This document shows, one piece after another, positions 15,028-24,146 of a stretch of 64,000 nucleotides of DNA (the first letter of the stretch is position 1; every line of letters starts with the position of its first letter). Position numbers and translations under genes: made by a program. The stretch is from JAPWJZ01 sp965279315 (lineage in GTDB: Bacteria > Pseudomonadota > Alphaproteobacteria > Micavibrionales > UBA2020), in NCBI GenBank assembly GCA_965279315.1, contig OZ257145.1, forward strand, positions 496,001 to 560,000, in the 5' to 3' direction. A model generated the notes under the pieces. That model saw only the letters and a program-made list of their open reading frames with translations, ran no database searches and was not told where the DNA came from.

Positions 15028-17601
15028 TTAGTAAAGCCCGCCCAGACCCGTATTCACGCTCTCGCCGTATTCGGTCACGCCGGAAACGGGCTGCACGCTT
15101 TCGCCGGTGAACATCATCGGCTCTTCGCCGGGTTCGGTGCCGTCGATGAAGGCCTCGAAGATGCTCTTTTCATCGCCGGGCTGCGACCTTGTGCCGGTGA
15201 CGGGGTTGATCTGCACCATGCGGATGCCGGGCGGCACGCGGAACGGCACAGGGGGCACATCCTTCAGCGCCTTTTCCATGAATTCCTTCACGATGGGCGC
15301 CGCAACATGGCCGCCGGTTTCTTTCGCACCCATGGGTTTCGGTTCGTCAAAGCCGACGTAAGTTCCGACGATCAGGTCGGGCGTGAAGCCGATAAACCAG
15401 GCGTCTTTCGCGTCGTTCGTCGTGCCGGTCTTGCCCGCGACGGGGCGGCCGAGCGATTTCAGGCTGGTCGCCGTGCCGCGCTGCACGACGCCTTCGAGCA
15501 TGGACACAATCTGGTACATGTTGCGGGGGTCGGCGATATCGGGGCGGTTATCCTGCAGCACGGGGGCGTCCTGGTCGTTCCATGGCGTCATCGGGCCGCA
15601 GGTTTCGCAGGCGCGTTTGTCATGCACGAAAATGGTCTTGCCGTGGCGGTCCTGCACGCGGTCGATCAGCGTCGGCGTGATTTTCTTGCCGCCGTTGACG
15701 AAGGAGCTGTAGGCCGACACCATGCGCAGCAGCGTGGTTTCGCCAGCGCCAATCGACATCGACAGCATCGGGGGCAGGTTGTCGATCACGCCGAATTTGT
15801 TGCAGATATCGACGATTTTATCCATGCCGACATAATTGGCGAGGCGCACCGTCATCAGGTTGCGCGATTTTTCGAGGCCGACGCGCATCGTGGTCGGGCC
15901 GCCGAAATCATTCGTGTAGTTTTTGGGCGCCCAGCGTTTTGTGCCGGGGCCCTGGTCAAGCACGAAGGGCGCATCGAGGATCAGCGTTGCGGGGGTGAAA
16001 CCCGCTTCCAGGCCTGCCAGATACACGAAAGGCTTGAAGGCCGAACCCGGCTGGCGGATCGCCTGCATCGCGCGGTTGAACCAGCTGAGCTGGAACGAGA
16101 AACCGCCCGCGAGCGCGAAGATACGGCCCGTATGCGGGTCCATGACGATGAGCCCGCCCGACACGTTCGGGATCTGGCGCAGCCAGTACACGTCGCGGTC
16201 CTTGTCCTTCTCGCCGGAATCTTCGGTGAACCAGACATCGCCGACGGCCAGCAGGTCGCTGACCTTGTCGGGCGCTTTTTCGCCCTTGCGCTTCGCCCAT
16301 TTCATCTTGTTGAGGGTGATGACGGCTTCGCGGCCGTTGCGCAGGCCGACTTTCGCTTCCTTGTCGCCCGTTTCCAGCACGACAGCCATTTCAAAGCTGC
16401 CGGTGCCCGCAGGCTCCGCCACCTTCAGCAAATTATCATGCCAGTCTTTGCCCGTTTCGATATGCGACAGCTTGTCGCTGTGCAGGCCATAGCGCATGTC
16501 GTAATTGATCAGGCCGTGACGCAGCGCTTCCTCCGCCATCGACTGGTATTCGGGGATCATCGTCGAATGCGCGATCAACCCGCCCTTCATCAACCCGTCT
16601 TCGCCGTACAGCTCCAGCAGCTTGCGGCGCACTTCTTCGGCGAAATAGGGGTAGTTGACGTATTGCGTCGCTTCGCGGTTGATGGTGGTGATGGGCTTCA
16701 GCTTGGCGAGATCAAGCTCGGCCTTGGTGATATAGCCGTTGTCCTGCATTTCTCCCAGCACATAATTGCGGCGGGCGATGGCAGCGTCATAGCGTTTTTC
16801 GGGGTCGTAATCGCTGGGCGCCTTGGGCAGGCCCGCAAGATACGCCGCTTCCTCCAGCGTCAGTTCATCGAGCGGCTTGTTGAAATATTCAAGGCTGGCC
16901 GCCGCGATGCCGTAGCTGCGCGCGCCCAGATAAATTTCGTTCAGGTAGAGTTCAAGGATTTTATTCTTCGGCAGCGCTTCCTCGATCCGGAAGGACAAAA
17001 TGGCTTCGCGGATCTTGCGGCCAAATTTGGCGACGACATCGCCCTTTTCCGCCTCGACTTCATCCTTCAGCAAAAAGTTTTTCGCGACCTGCTGCGTGAT
17101 GGTCGATGCGCCCTTCATGCGGCGGCCGGGATGCAGCACGTTGTTGACGGCGGCGCGCGCGATGCCCGTGGGGTCGATGCCCTTATGCGTGAAGAAGTTT
17201 TTGTCTTCGGCGGAAATGAATGCGTTGATGACCAGCTTCGGCACGGAATCGACCGGCACGAAGACGCGCTTTTCATACGCGAATTCCGCCAGCAAACGGC
17301 CGTCCCCCGCATAGGCGCGCGTCACGATGGGCGGGTCGTATTTGGTGAGCGCGCTGTAATCCGGCAGGTCATGGCCGAAATAGAACAGGATAAAGGCGAT
17401 GCCCGCAACCGCGCCCAGAATACCCAGCAGGCCGAGCGAGATCAGCAATGTCAGCAGGCGCATGAAGATGCCGCCGCCGGATTTTTTCCGCTTGGCTTTT
17501 TTCTCGGCCTTTTTTTCGGCCTCGGGCTTTTTCGCCACAAGCGGTTTCTTCGGCTTTGGCGCGTTCGGGTTGCTGCTGGGGTCGGCGGTGGGGCCTGCCA
17601 T
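15028..17601 (-). CDS. mrcA: penicillin-binding protein 1A
   Basis: 857 residues. A Lys/Pro-rich cytoplasmic tail (1-45) precedes one membrane helix (about 47-74). The glycosyltransferase domain has catalytic Glu132 in ISAEDKNFF plus GASTITQQVAKN and RKIREA. An OB-like insert follows, then the transpeptidase with S520-x-x-K523 (RQPGSAFKPF), SRN at 579-581 and KTG at 724-726. It polymerises and cross-links peptidoglycan at the periplasmic face. It is the last gene of dnaB-alr-mlaE-mlaF-mrcA, 2 nt after mlaF. A cysteine pair (RACETCG, near 667) sits in the C-terminal part. Confidence 0.97.
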   Translation of the reverse strand: MAGPTADPSSNPNAPKPKKPLVAKKPEAEKKAEKKAKRKKSGGGIFMRLLTLLISLGLLGILGAVAGIAFILFYFGHDLPDYSALTKYDPPIVTRAYAGDGRLLAEFAYEKRVFVPVDSVPKLVINAFISAEDKNFFTHKGIDPTGIARAAVNNVLHPGRRMKGASTITQQVAKNFLLKDEVEAEKGDVVAKFGRKIREAILSFRIEEALPKNKILELYLNEIYLGARSYGIAAASLEYFNKPLDELTLEEAAYLAGLPKAPSDYDPEKRYDAAIARRNYVLGEMQDNGYITKAELDLAKLKPITTINREATQYVNYPYFAEEVRRKLLELYGEDGLMKGGLIAHSTMIPEYQSMAEEALRHGLINYDMRYGLHSDKLSHIETGKDWHDNLLKVAEPAGTGSFEMAVVLETGDKEAKVGLRNGREAVITLNKMKWAKRKGEKAPDKVSDLLAVGDVWFTEDSGEKDKDRDVYWLRQIPNVSGGLIVMDPHTGRIFALAGGFSFQLSWFNRAMQAIRQPGSAFKPFVYLAGLEAGFTPATLILDAPFVLDQGPGTKRWAPKNYTNDFGGPTTMRVGLEKSRNLMTVRLANYVGMDKIVDICNKFGVIDNLPPMLSMSIGAGETTLLRMVSAYSSFVNGGKKITPTLIDRVQDRHGKTIFVHDKRACETCGPMTPWNDQDAPVLQDNRPDIADPRNMYQIVSMLEGVVQRGTATSLKSLGRPVAGKTGTTNDAKDAWFIGFTPDLIVGTYVGFDEPKPMGAKETGGHVAAPIVKEFMEKALKDVPPVPFRVPPGIRMVQINPVTGTRSQPGDEKSIFEAFIDGTEPGEEPMMFTGESVQPVSGVTEYGESVNTGLGGLY

Positions 17602-17603
17602 GG

Positions 17604-18386
17604 TCAGATTTCCATTTTGATGGGGCCGGTGGCCGAGCCCTTGATGAACTGGTCGACATATTCGTTGCCGGAATGGTCGATGTCTTTTGCGTCGCCCTGC
17701 CAGATGATCTGGCCTTTATAGATCATGGCGATGTTGTCGGCGATCTTGCGGGCGGAGGCCATGTCATGCGTGATGGACAGCGTCGTTGCGCCCAGACCTT
17801 TCGACGTTTCCACGATCAGGTCGTTGATGACATCGGCCATGATGGGGTCGAGGCCGGTCGTGGGTTCGTCGAAGAATATGATTTCAGGGTTCGCGGCGAT
17901 GGCGCGCGCCAGGCCGACGCGTTTTTGCATCCCGCCGGACAGTTCCGCCGGCAGCAGGTCGGCGACGCGCGGCGCGAGGCCGACGGCGCGCAGTTTTTCG
18001 ATGGCGACCGTGCGCGCCTCTTCCTTGCTGACGCCCTTGCCCTGCATCAGCCCGAAGCCGACGTTTTCCCAGATGGGGAGTGAATCGAACAGCGCGCCGC
18101 CCTGGAACAGCATGCCGAATTTTTTCATCAGGTCGTCGCGCGCCTTGCCGGTCGCGCCCGATGTTTCAACACCATCAACCTTGATCGAGCCCTTGTCGGG
18201 GTGCAGCAGGCCCAGCACGCATTTGATCATGACCGATTTGCCGGTACCGGAGCCGCCGATGACGACCAGCGACTTGCCCTTTTCGATCGAGATGTTCACG
18301 CCGCGCAGCACATGGTTGCGGCCGAAGGATTTGGTGACGTCTTTGAGTTCAAGTTTCGCCACTTTAGATTTTTGTTCTGCGCTCAT
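17604..18386 (-). CDS. mlaF: Mla-type ABC transporter ATP-binding protein
   Basis: 260 residues. Walker A GGSGTGKS, Q-loop LFQGGALFDSL, signature LSGGMQKR, Walker B IIFFDEPTTGLDP and switch His in SITHDMASA. These variants (FQGGALFDSL, EPTTGLDP) are typical of MlaF-like ATPases that power phospholipid transport between inner and outer membranes. It follows mlaE by 2 nt. The substrate-binding MlaD partner lies about 42 kb away on the other strand at 60124. Confidence 0.93.
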   Translation of the reverse strand: MSAEQKSKVAKLELKDVTKSFGRNHVLRGVNISIEKGKSLVVIGGSGTGKSVMIKCVLGLLHPDKGSIKVDGVETSGATGKARDDLMKKFGMLFQGGALFDSLPIWENVGFGLMQGKGVSKEEARTVAIEKLRAVGLAPRVADLLPAELSGGMQKRVGLARAIAANPEIIFFDEPTTGLDPIMADVINDLIVETSKGLGATTLSITHDMASARKIADNIAMIYKGQIIWQGDAKDIDHSGNEYVDQFIKGSATGPIKMEI

Positions 18387-18388
18387 GA

Positions 18389-19216
18389 TTATTTCGCCGC
18401 AAAAAACAGTTGGGTGAGGAAATAGTTGGTGATGAGGATGAGGATGGAGGAGGACACCACCGCCGTCGTCACCGCCGCGCCCACGCCCTGCGCGCCGCGC
18501 TGAGAGTTATAGCCGTTGTAGCAGCCCATCAGCGTCACGATGAAACCGAATGCCGACGCCTTCCACAATCCGGACACCACATCGTCATAGGTCAGGTATT
18601 CCCATGTCTTGTGCAGGTAATTTTCCGGCACGAAGCCCAGCTTGAACACGCCGACCAGATACCCGCCGAACACGCCGATGACATCGGCGATCAGGACGAG
18701 GATCGGCAGCATCACCGTGCCCGCGATCAGGCGGGGTGCCACGAGGTATTTGAAGGGGTTGGTGGAAAGCGTCGTGAGCGCATCGATCTGTTCCGTCACG
18801 CGCATGGTGCCAAGCTCCGCCGCAATCGACGCGCCGATCCGGCCTGCGACCATCAACCCCGCCAGCACGGGCGCAAGTTCGCGCGTGACGGACAGCACGA
18901 CAACCGTCGCAACCGCGCCTTCGGCGGAGAAGCGGGAGAAACCTGTATAGCTTTGCAGCGCCAGCACCATGCCGGTGAACAGCGCGGTCATGCCGACGAC
19001 GGGCAGCGAGTAATAACCGATATCGATGATCTGGCGCAGCAGCAGGCGCGGATAGAACGGCGGCGTGAAACAGTGATAAATCGCCTGCCCCGTAAAGCGG
19101 AACAAACGCCCGGCGGAAGCAAGGAAGTCGAGCACCGTTGCGCCAAGCCCCTGCAAGGTGTCGAGGGGCGACCAGCCGCGTTTTGTTTCTGCCGTTTTTT
19201 CTTCTGCGATGCTCAT
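18389..19216 (-). CDS. mlaE: Mla-type ABC transporter permease
   Basis: 275 residues from ATG 19216, preceded by GGGTGGAT; a GTG at 19225 overlapping the alr stop is an alternative. Several membrane helices; the MlaE-family core is ALFTGMVLALQ, VLAGLMVAGRIGASIAAELGTM, then EQIDALTTLSTNP. It is the inner-membrane part of the phospholipid transporter with MlaF. It is co-transcribed with alr upstream and mlaF downstream. Confidence 0.94.
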   Translation of the reverse strand: MSIAEEKTAETKRGWSPLDTLQGLGATVLDFLASAGRLFRFTGQAIYHCFTPPFYPRLLLRQIIDIGYYSLPVVGMTALFTGMVLALQSYTGFSRFSAEGAVATVVVLSVTRELAPVLAGLMVAGRIGASIAAELGTMRVTEQIDALTTLSTNPFKYLVAPRLIAGTVMLPILVLIADVIGVFGGYLVGVFKLGFVPENYLHKTWEYLTYDDVVSGLWKASAFGFIVTLMGCYNGYNSQRGAQGVGAAVTTAVVSSSILILITNYFLTQLFFAAK

Positions 19217-19217
19217 A

Positions 19218-20339
19218 TCATCCACCCGTGTAATGCCGCCGGTAACGCCGACCCAGCGATGTCAGGATTTCGTAGCCGATGGTGCCTGCCTGCGCCGCGA
19301 CCTCGTCGACCAGCTGGTGCTGCCCGATGATTTCCGCCCATGCGCCCTGTTCGGGCTGCACTTTCAGCGCAGTCGTATCGACGATGATGCTGTCCATCGA
19401 CACGCGGCCGATGACGGGGCATTTTTCGCCGTTGATGACGACCATGCCGCGCCCTGTCAGGCTGCGGAGGTAACCATCAGCATATCCTACTGAAATTGTG
19501 GCGCAATGTGCAGGGGCAGACGCCATATAACTGGCACCGTAGCCAACGGGCGATGATATGTCAATCAAACGCGTCTGGACGATACGCGCCTTCAGCGTGA
19601 CCGTGCCCTCCATCGGGTTGATGCCGTTCGAGGGATTAATTCCATAAAGCCCGCAGCCGGGGCGCACGAGGTCGAAGTGGTAATCATCGCCCAGCAAAAT
19701 CCCCGCCGAATTGGCGAAACTGAGCCGCACCGGCATCTGAAGCGCGGCGGTCAGAGATTTGAACGTTGCCAGCTGCTGCGCGTTCATCGGGTGGCCGGAC
19801 TCGTCCCCGCAGGACAGGTGGCTCATGACATAGCGCAGGTCGATGGGTTTCAGCATGTCGCGGGTCAGCGTGCCGGCGTCTGCCGCCGAGAGGCCGAGGC
19901 GGTTCATGCCGGTGTCGATATGCAGGATCGCGGGCTGGCGTTTATTGGATGCCGCCGAAAATTCCGACCAATAGGCGAGATCCTGCAGCGAGTTCAGAAC
20001 AGGCACGAAACCCTGTGCGGCGAATTCCGCCGCAGGCGCCCCATACGGCCCGTTGAGGACATAGATCACCGCGTCCTTCGGCAGCACGTTCCGGATGGCG
20101 ACGGCCTCGTCGAAATGGGCGACGAAGAAATGGCGGCATTCCTGGTCGAAGATCGCGCGGGCGACCTGCGGCGCGCCCAAACCATATGCATCCGCCTTCA
20201 CGACCGCCGCGCAGTCGGCGCCGTTCTTCAGCATCTTGCGGAAGGCGAGGTAATTGCGTGCTACTTTGTCGAGGTGGATTTCCAGCACCGACGGAGCACC
20301 GCTGTAATCATTCTGTTTCTTCGACACGGTAGTTTTCAA
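19218..20339 (-). CDS. alr: alanine racemase
   Basis: 373 residues as written from a TTG at 20339 that overlaps the end of dnaB by 32 nt; a GTG at 20327 is an alternative start. PLP lysine K48 lies in VVKADAYGLG and the catalytic tyrosine Y267 in PVGYGASY. HIDTGMNRLG and VRPGCGLYG are also conserved. It makes D-alanine for peptidoglycan in the cytoplasm. The overlap with dnaB suggests translational coupling, a dnaB-alr pairing known in other proteobacteria. Confidence 0.95.
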   Translation of the reverse strand: MKTTVSKKQNDYSGAPSVLEIHLDKVARNYLAFRKMLKNGADCAAVVKADAYGLGAPQVARAIFDQECRHFFVAHFDEAVAIRNVLPKDAVIYVLNGPYGAPAAEFAAQGFVPVLNSLQDLAYWSEFSAASNKRQPAILHIDTGMNRLGLSAADAGTLTRDMLKPIDLRYVMSHLSCGDESGHPMNAQQLATFKSLTAALQMPVRLSFANSAGILLGDDYHFDLVRPGCGLYGINPSNGINPMEGTVTLKARIVQTRLIDISSPVGYGASYMASAPAHCATISVGYADGYLRSLTGRGMVVINGEKCPVIGRVSMDSIIVDTTALKVQPEQGAWAEIIGQHQLVDEVAAQAGTIGYEILTSLGRRYRRHYTGG

Positions 20340-21810
20340 GGTTGGAGAAGCGCGTGAATTCGCCGTCGAATTTCAGCTTCAGCGTGCCGATCGGGCCGTG
20401 ACGCTGCTTGGCGATGATGCATTCGGCGACGTTATGCGCGTCTTCGAGCCGCGCCTGCCATGCCGCGTAATCCTCGCGGAATTTTTCTTCGGACTGGTTC
20501 GCGCCGCGCTTGGGTTCTTCGCGGCTGAGGTAATATTCATCGCGGTAGACGAACATGACGACGTCGGCGTCCTGCTCGATCGACCCCGATTCACGCAAAT
20601 CCGACAGCTGCGGGCGTTTGTTTTCGCGGTTTTCAACGGCGCGGGAGAGCTGCGACAGCGCCAGTACGGGCACTTCCAGTTCTTTCGCCAATGCCTTCAA
20701 TCCGCGCGTAATCTCGGAAATTTCCAGGACGCGGTTTTCCTGGCCGCCCTTGCCGGAGCCGGAGACCAGCTGCAAGTAATCGATCACGATCATGCCGAGT
20801 TTGTGCTGGCGTTGCAGGCGGCGGGAGCGTGTGCGGATCGCGCCGATGGTCAGCGCGGGGGTGTCGTCGATGAACAGCGGCGATGCCGCCAGTTCCTGGC
20901 TTGCGTTCACGAAGCTGTGGAAATCGGTGTCCTTCACTTCGCCGCGGCGGATCTTGTCGGACGCGACCGACGAAATATCGGCAAGAATACGTGTCGCCAG
21001 CTGTTCTGCCGACATCTCGAGCGAGAAGAAGACGACGACAGCGCCCTCTTTCCCGCCGGTTTGCAGATGTGCGCGGGCGGCGTTGAAGGCGATGTTGGTC
21101 GCAAGCGCGGTCTTGCCCATGGAGGGACGTCCCGCGAGGATGACGAGGTCGGAGCGTTGCAACCCGCCCATTTTTTTATCGATATCAATCAGCCCGGTCG
21201 TGATGCCGGTGATGAGGCCCTCACGCTGATAGGCCAGCTGCGCCTGCTGGATCGCCTTGGTCAGCGCGGTCGAGAAGGTGACGGCGCCGCCCTTGAAATC
21301 GCCGGCGGTCGCAAGCTCGAACAGGCGCTTTTCCGTCTGCTCGATCTGCAGCGACGCGGTCTGTTCGACCGAATGCTCATACGCCTCGTTCACCACGTCT
21401 TCGCCGAGCGTCACCAGCGCGCGTCGCAGGTGGAGTTCGTAAATGGTGCGGCCGTAATCCTCGACGTTGACGACGGAGATGATGTGCGAGGCGAGATCGG
21501 CGAGGTACTGCCCGCCGCCCACTTGACTCAAATCCTGGTCTTTCTCGAAGTAGTTTTTCAGGGTGATCGGGCTCGCATCCTGCCCGCGTTCGATGAAGGT
21601 CGAGATCGCCTGAAAGATGCGGCCATGGACGGAATTGTAGAAATGCTCGGGGCGCAGGAATTCGGATACTTTTTCCAACGACTTGTTATTGACCAGCAGC
21701 GCGCCGAGCAGCGCCTGTTCGACTTCCTCGTTATGCGGCATGACGCGGTATTCCGCGTCTGTGGCGCGGGATTTGGTGATGTCGGAGAGTTTTACGGCGT
21801 CGGCTGTCAT
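20308..21810 (-). CDS. dnaB: replicative DNA helicase DnaB
   Basis: 500 residues. The N-terminal domain (about 25-130) starts HNEEVEQALLGALL. The RecA-like domain has Walker A GRPSMGKT (227-234), VVFFSLEMSAEQL, Walker B IVIDYLQL and the DnaB motif LALSQLSRAVENR with DLRESGSIEQDAD. The hexamer unwinds DNA at the fork after loading by DnaA or DnaC-like partners. It is the first gene of a five-gene minus-strand run. No intein is seen. Confidence 0.97.
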   Translation of the reverse strand: MTADAVKLSDITKSRATDAEYRVMPHNEEVEQALLGALLVNNKSLEKVSEFLRPEHFYNSVHGRIFQAISTFIERGQDASPITLKNYFEKDQDLSQVGGGQYLADLASHIISVVNVEDYGRTIYELHLRRALVTLGEDVVNEAYEHSVEQTASLQIEQTEKRLFELATAGDFKGGAVTFSTALTKAIQQAQLAYQREGLITGITTGLIDIDKKMGGLQRSDLVILAGRPSMGKTALATNIAFNAARAHLQTGGKEGAVVVFFSLEMSAEQLATRILADISSVASDKIRRGEVKDTDFHSFVNASQELAASPLFIDDTPALTIGAIRTRSRRLQRQHKLGMIVIDYLQLVSGSGKGGQENRVLEISEITRGLKALAKELEVPVLALSQLSRAVENRENKRPQLSDLRESGSIEQDADVVMFVYRDEYYLSREEPKRGANQSEEKFREDYAAWQARLEDAHNVAECIIAKQRHGPIGTLKLKFDGEFTRFSNLENYRVEETE

Positions 21811-21921
21811 GTCGTAAAAAATAGCAGAACGGGAGCGGCGGTAACATGATTCTTTGCCGCTTTTTTCGGCTAAAAACTGTTATAGAATTACTGAAATGAA
21901 ATAAGGTTGCGAGGGTTGAAA

Positions 21922-22410
21922 ATGGCCGAAACGCTGAAGATTCCGCAAGGCTCTGACAAGGCTGAAATTTACCGCGAGATCCTGCCGCAGCTGGAGGCGG
22001 TCATGGGCGCAACCACAGACATAATCGCCAATATGGCGAATGTAGCGGCAGTTTTGAAAACAGCGTTTGGTTTTCACTGGGTCGGTTTTTACCGCGTGGT
22101 GAAACCTGAATTATTAACGCTCGGACCGTTTCAGGGGCCGCTCGCCTGCGTCGATATCCCGTTTTCAAAAGGCGTCTGCGGCAAGGCGGCGCGCGACCGC
22201 GCGACCGTCATCGTGCCGGATGTGGAGGCTTTCCCCGGCCATATCGCCTGCAGCAGCCTGTCCAAATCCGAAATCGTCGTGCCGGGGGTCGTGGACGGGC
22301 AGACGGCGTTCGTGCTGGATGTGGACAGCGACCGGTTGAACGATTTCGATGCGGTAGATCAGGAATCGCTGGAGAAGATTGTGGCGGCGTTGATAAAGTC
22401 CAGCAGGTAA
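21922..22410 (+). CDS. msrC: free methionine-(R)-sulfoxide reductase (GAF domain)
   Basis: 162 residues, a single GAF domain. Cysteines 76, 86 and 110 (PLACVDIP, KGVCGKA, HIACSSLSKSEIVVP) reproduce the spacing of Cys84/94/118 in the E. coli enzyme exactly. It reduces free Met-(R)-sulfoxide using thioredoxin-like reductants, an oxidative-stress repair role. The start at 21922 has GAGGG upstream. It is transcribed away from dnaB. Confidence 0.9.
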   Translation: MAETLKIPQGSDKAEIYREILPQLEAVMGATTDIIANMANVAAVLKTAFGFHWVGFYRVVKPELLTLGPFQGPLACVDIPFSKGVCGKAARDRATVIVPDVEAFPGHIACSSLSKSEIVVPGVVDGQTAFVLDVDSDRLNDFDAVDQESLEKIVAALIKSSR

Positions 22411-22422
22411 ACGGGTGCGCGC

Positions 22423-22938
22423 CTAGTGGCGGGACAGCATCAACAGTTTCCGCTTGAGCGATTTCACGGCCTTGAAGCGCGTGTTTTTCTGCGCGGCTTC
22501 ATATTGCGCCTTGGCAGCAGGGCTCATCCAGTCGTTTTCCGGCTTTTTTTGCGTTGGCACAGGTGAGTTTTCGCCTTGCTTGGCCGGCCTGAAATAGCCT
22601 TGCGCCTTGTGGCCCGCCGCAAGACCGAAGGCCGCGCCCAGGCAATAAACGCCGATGCCCGCCGCAATTCCAAGCCCGCCGGTAACAGCCGTGCCGACGA
22701 AGACCGCTGTTGCGACGTTGACAAGGGTGACGCTGCGTTCGGCGATGCGGGCGCCACGGCAGAAATAATCGGTGAATTCGTTTCCGGCACCCGTGGGGTA
22801 TGCCGCCGAATTTATGAGCATTTTATTGAACGGATACATGATCAGGCGCGGAATCGTGATCGGCGCGACATTTTTGATGTCCTGTGCGCACCAGTTGAAA
22901 ATATCTTTGAACGACTGACGGATTTTTTCACGATTCAT
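22423..22938 (-). CDS. hypothetical membrane-associated protein
   Basis: 171 residues from ATG 22938, chosen because GGAG lies 9-12 nt upstream. No family recognised. The N-terminal third is amphipathic; residues about 70-110 (VNVATAVFVGTAVTGGLGIA through LGAAFGLAAGH) form one or two glycine-rich hydrophobic helices; the C-terminal half is basic and ends in KSLKRKLLMLSRH. It may sit in the inner membrane with both ends cytoplasmic. It is convergent with msrC, 12 nt apart. Confidence 0.6.
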   Translation of the reverse strand: MNREKIRQSFKDIFNWCAQDIKNVAPITIPRLIMYPFNKMLINSAAYPTGAGNEFTDYFCRGARIAERSVTLVNVATAVFVGTAVTGGLGIAAGIGVYCLGAAFGLAAGHKAQGYFRPAKQGENSPVPTQKKPENDWMSPAAKAQYEAAQKNTRFKAVKSLKRKLLMLSRH

Positions 22939-23158
22939 CGAAATCACTCCATTCTAAAACAAAATGACAATCCGCATGACGCCGGTCGCGTCAGCAGCTT
23001 GTGTTTGTTTTGAGAGCGCAAATGGAGATACAGGCGAGAAACTATGGATCGTAAAAACCGCTCTGTCCTATTTTTTTAGCTGCGCTCAACTACGGTATTT
23101 CATAAAGCAGTCTAGACGATATGTCAAACATGAATCGGCGGCATCACTGAAGGCACAA

Positions 23159-23193
23159 GAAAACCCGCCGGTCTTACGACGCGGCGGGTTTCT
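23159..23193 (-). terminator. rpsF-rpsR-rplI operon terminator
   Basis: Stem 23161-23170 / 23182-23191 (AAACCCGCCG with CGGCGGGTTT), an 11-nt loop and a T-rich run on the minus strand. It lies 20 nt after the rplI stop. The rest of the 274-nt gap 22939-23212 shows no gene. Confidence 0.85.
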
Positions 23194-23212
23194 TTGAAAG
23201 ATATGTCGCGAA

Positions 23213-23839
23213 TTACGCGGCAGCTTCTTCCGCAGGCTGTTCGCCAGCTTCGGCTTCGGCGGCTGCAGCAGCTGCAGCAGCTTTTTCCTGGGCTTCGATT
23301 GCCTTGATCGCGCGGGCAGACAGGCTGTCTTCGCGGTCGTTGTCAGCTTTCTGGATGAGCGCTTCGCCGCGCTCTTCCTGGATTTTCGCTTCTTCTTTGG
23401 AACGGGCGATGTTGATGATCACTTCGACCGTCACTTCAGGATGCAGCGAGACCTTCACGGGGTACAGGCCGAGCAGCTTGTACGCGCGTTCCATGCGGAC
23501 TTGCGCACGGTCGATCTTGAAGCCTTGTTCCGCAACCGCTTCCGCGATGTCGCGGCCGGTGACCGAACCGTAGAGCTGGCCGGCTTCGGAAGCCTGGCGG
23601 ATGATCGCGGCGTGGATGCCGTTGACCTTCTTGCCCAGCTTTTCCGCTTCGTCGCGGCGTTTCAGGTTGTCGGCTTCCAGCGTTTTCTTCTGGCCTTCGA
23701 ACAGGGCGACGTTCGCCTTGGTCGCGCGGAGCGCTTTGCTCTGCGGCAGCAGGAAGTTGCGGGCATAACCGGGTTTCACGTTGACGACTTCGCCCATCTG
23801 GCCAAGGCTCTCGACGCGTTCCAACAGGATAACTTGCAT
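23213..23839 (-). CDS. rplI: 50S ribosomal protein L9 with C-terminal extension
   Basis: 208 residues from ATG 23839, which has AAGGAG at good spacing. The N-terminal QVILLERVESLGQMGEVV and GYARNFLLPQ are the L9 rRNA-binding signature. The C-domain ends near residue 150; beyond it is an alanine/glutamate-rich tail of about 50 residues (AAAAAAAAEAEAGEQ region), longer than the 150-residue E. coli protein. Tails of this kind occur in alphaproteobacterial L9. Third gene of rpsF-rpsR-rplI. Confidence 0.96.
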   Translation of the reverse strand: MQVILLERVESLGQMGEVVNVKPGYARNFLLPQSKALRATKANVALFEGQKKTLEADNLKRRDEAEKLGKKVNGIHAAIIRQASEAGQLYGSVTGRDIAEAVAEQGFKIDRAQVRMERAYKLLGLYPVKVSLHPEVTVEVIINIARSKEEAKIQEERGEALIQKADNDREDSLSARAIKAIEAQEKAAAAAAAAEAEAGEQPAEEAAA

Positions 23840-23852
23840 GTTCAATTACTCC

Positions 23853-24146
23853 TTAGTTCGCGACGTAAGGCAGCAGTGCAAGGAAGCGGGCGCGCTTGAT
23901 CTCGCGGGCCAGCTTGCGTTGCGCTTTCTGCGACACAGCGGTGATACGGGACGGGACGATCTTGCCGCGCTCGGAAATGTAGCGGCCGAGCATCTTGGGA
24001 TCCTTGTAGTCGATCGCGGGCGCGTTCTTGCCCGTGAAGGGGCAGGATTTGCGACGGCGGAAGAACGGACGGCGTGCGCCACCGGCGCCGCCTTTGCGGT
24101 CGCCTTCGGGTTTACGGTCGCCGAAAGTTTTCTTTTCGAAAGCCAT
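23853..24146 (-). CDS. rpsR: 30S ribosomal protein S18
   Basis: 97 residues. Core motif FFRRRKSCPFTGKNAPAIDY, then KMLGRYISERGKIVPSRIT and the basic end KRARFLALLPYV. A glycine/arginine-rich N-terminal extension of about 25 residues is present. It forms a heterodimer with S6 on the platform of the small subunit. Its ATG overlaps the rpsF stop by one base (TAATG), consistent with coupled synthesis of the two partners. Confidence 0.97.
   Translation of the reverse strand: MAFEKKTFGDRKPEGDRKGGAGGARRPFFRRRKSCPFTGKNAPAIDYKDPKMLGRYISERGKIVPSRITAVSQKAQRKLAREIKRARFLALLPYVAN

Noticed and set aside
14959..17721. 920-codon open frame on the plus strand
   Set aside because: It lies opposite mrcA, whose minus-strand protein has all penicillin-binding motifs. 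The plus-strand translation is His/Arg/Val-rich without motifs, as expected from a GC-rich antisense frame.
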